Origin: Prevotella sp. UBA3837
Lineage (GTDB): Bacteria; Bacteroidota; Bacteroidia; Bacteroidales; Bacteroidaceae
DNA: 5,066 nucleotides
Assembly (NCBI GenBank): GCA_002392835.1
Contig: DGHX01000183.1
Coordinates: forward strand, 1 to 5,066
Reading direction: 5' to 3'
The notes under the pieces were generated by a model that saw nothing but the letters and a program-made list of their open reading frames with translations, searched no databases and was not told the origin of the DNA. The translations under genes and the position numbers were made by a program. This document shows positions 5,037 through 5,066 of the stretch, in pieces; position 1 is the stretch's first letter; the number at the start of each line of letters is the position of its first letter.

Positions 5037-5066
5037 CTTCTACAACCACAAGACAACGTTGCGCTC

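Overview
The window looks like chromosomal DNA of a Bacteroidota species, most likely Prevotella or a close relative. Three things support this. A lipoprotein of the DUF4827 type is directly followed by a glmM-type phosphohexomutase. A TAnnTTTG promoter box stands upstream of the first gene. Several starts lack a strong Shine-Dalgarno sequence. The genus is an inference from style and not proven. All five genes are on the minus strand, so the transcriptional order runs from the right end to the left.

Right part (4947-5066): a leader region with a good Bacteroidota -7 box (4974-4981) and a short 7-nt periodic tract. The first gene (4308-4946) encodes a 212-residue lipoprotein with an FKBP-like C-terminal half. 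It overlaps the start of glmM (2908-4311, 467 aa) by ATGA, which implies translational coupling. GlmM converts glucosamine-6-phosphate to glucosamine-1-phosphate for UDP-GlcNAc, and hence peptidoglycan and lipopolysaccharide. Sixteen bases later comes a membrane-anchored SGNH/GDSL protein (2103-2891). After a 122-base gap comes a 492-aa MBOAT-family membrane O-acyltransferase (502-1980) of the AlgI/DltB type.

Left part: a 191-base gap (311-501) rich in repeats, then the 5' end of a secreted protein (1-310, cut by the window edge). Its first domain looks like the beta-sandwich of carbohydrate esterase family 2, a family that normally carries a second SGNH hydrolase domain.

Together, the SGNH protein and the MBOAT form a plausible two-part machine for moving acyl (often acetyl) groups across the inner membrane onto a periplasmic or surface glycan. 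The CE2-like protein could edit or receive the same modification. The glycan and the acyl group cannot be told from the sequence.

The least explained part is the non-coding DNA. Each of the three sizeable gaps carries tracts with a 7-nt period, in several different unit sequences (GAGAGGT, TTCTCAG, TTTACGA, ATTGACA-like). One pair of tracts is arranged head to head and can fold into a long hairpin just after the MBOAT stop codon. No RNA genes, insertion sequences or CRISPR arrays were seen.
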